A DNA stretch of 5,577 bases from Chloroflexota bacterium (lineage in GTDB: Bacteria > Chloroflexota > Anaerolineae > UBA1429). Positions 4,979-5,577 of this stretch are shown here, one piece after another. Every line of letters starts with the position of its first letter. Positions within the stretch are counted from its first letter, which is position 1. A model generated the notes under the pieces. That model had not been told where the DNA came from. It searched no databases and saw only the letters and a list, made by a program, of their open reading frames with translations. The translations under genes were made by a program, and so were the position numbers. Location of the stretch: positions 1 through 5,577 of the forward strand of contig JACIWY010000269.1 in assembly GCA_014360745.1 (NCBI GenBank), given 5' to 3'.

Positions 4979-5577
4979 GTGAGCAGACCTGATGGGGGAT
5001 CTGTGCGCAAAGTGCGCTTGTTGCCTACGGGTTGGCTGGAGAGCCTGCGCCAAGCCGGGCTGGGCGCGCCCTTGATAGTGCTCTTGGTGCCCGTTTTGGT
5101 CACGGTATGGATCTATGTGGGGCGAGATGCCGGCTCGTTGCCCCTGCTTACCCCACTGGCGCGTCACTGGAGCGGTGACGTGCTCGACGCGGTGTACGAA
5201 TATCTCACCGCTTTGCTATTGTTATTTGCCGTTCCCGTCCTGGTGGGAAGAATCTTGTTAGAGCGCAGGCCGGAGGAATTGGGCCTGACCCCGGGGGATG
5301 TGGGGCTTGGCCTGCGCCTCGTAGCCATCTTGTTGCCGCTGGCGTTGCTCACGGCCTATTTGGGATCGCTGAATCCACAGATGCGTAGCGAATATCCGTT
5401 GGCCAAGAGCGTCATGTTTCATCCGTGGTTTTTCTTGGGCATCGAGGTAGTTTATCTGGTTTATTATTTTGCCTGGGAGTTTTGTTTTCGTGGCTTTATG
5501 CTCTTCGGGCTAGAGCGAGAGTGGGGAGTCGTAGCCGCCGTCCTCGTGCAGACTCTCACTTCCACCATGGCCCACAT
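4979..5577 (+). CDS. CPBP (Rce1/Abi-like) family intramembrane protein, 3' truncated by window
   Basis: 199 complete codons are visible and the frame runs off the right edge. GTG 4979 is chosen as the start for its ribosome-binding site. An in-frame ATG at 4931 would add 16 residues. A polar N-terminus of about 28 residues precedes hydrophobic segments near 31-48, 74-93, 108-128, 148-165 and 184-196, so this is a multi-pass membrane protein. The segment W166-E-F-C-F-R171-G-F corresponds to motif 1 of the CPBP family (E-E-x-x-x-R), here with Trp in place of the first Glu. M-A-H199 at the edge fits the start of motif 2 (F-x-x-x-H). Family members include CAAX prenyl endopeptidases and bacterial intramembrane metalloproteases, some linked to bacteriocin self-immunity, but most bacterial members have no known substrate. 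The later His motif is outside the window. It seems separate from the upstream unit, with a 177-base gap, a possible terminator and its own promoter candidate. Confidence 0.85.
   Translation, partial: MSRPDGGSVRKVRLLPTGWLESLRQAGLGAPLIVLLVPVLVTVWIYVGRDAGSLPLLTPLARHWSGDVLDAVYEYLTALLLLFAVPVLVGRILLERRPEELGLTPGDVGLGLRLVAILLPLALLTAYLGSLNPQMRSEYPLAKSVMFHPWFFLGIEVVYLVYYFAWEFCFRGFMLFGLEREWGVVAAVLVQTLTSTMAH

Overview
The window is bacterial-type DNA, moderately GC-rich, with every recognisable gene on the + strand. It opens in the last part of a V/A-type (rotary, vacuolar-like) ATPase operon in the order A-B-D: the C-terminal tail of catalytic subunit A (2-181), complete subunit B (168-1598) and complete central-stalk subunit D (1603-2238). 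These genes overlap or nearly touch, so they are translationally linked. A bacterial V/A-ATPase beside a sulfatase and a sugar-acid dehydrogenase would fit a lineage such as Chloroflexota (Anaerolineae-like). That placement is a guess from gene style, not something the sequence proves.

About 290 bases without a convincing gene follow (2239-2529). The first part is rich in short inverted repeats whose arms compete with each other. It is followed by a near-consensus sigma-70 promoter (TTGACA, 17 bp, TAGAAT; 2413-2441). Between that promoter and the next gene lies an intrinsic-terminator-like hairpin with a T-run (2462-2489), and its 5' arm can alternatively pair with upstream sequence. This looks like a transcription-attenuation leader and is the most interesting non-coding feature here.

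The promoter would drive a probable two-gene unit. The first gene is a cytoplasmic-looking sulfatase/alkaline-phosphatase-superfamily hydrolase (2530-3957) with an atypical formylglycine motif (C-V-S-S-R) and Glu at the usual N-terminal metal-Asp position. The second is an NAD-dependent short-chain epimerase/dehydratase-family enzyme resembling uronate dehydrogenases (4028-4801). Together they suggest intracellular handling of a sulfated or phosphorylated uronic-acid-type sugar, but the substrate is unknown.

After a weak terminator-like hairpin and an AT-richer stretch with a possible promoter, the window ends inside a CPBP-family (Rce1/Abi-like) multi-pass membrane protein (from 4979, or 4931), cut off by the window edge. 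No RNA gene, CRISPR array, insertion sequence or phage feature was seen. Nothing here clearly constitutes a new biological system. The best leads are the leader/attenuator, the atypical sulfatase active site and the structured intergenic DNA.
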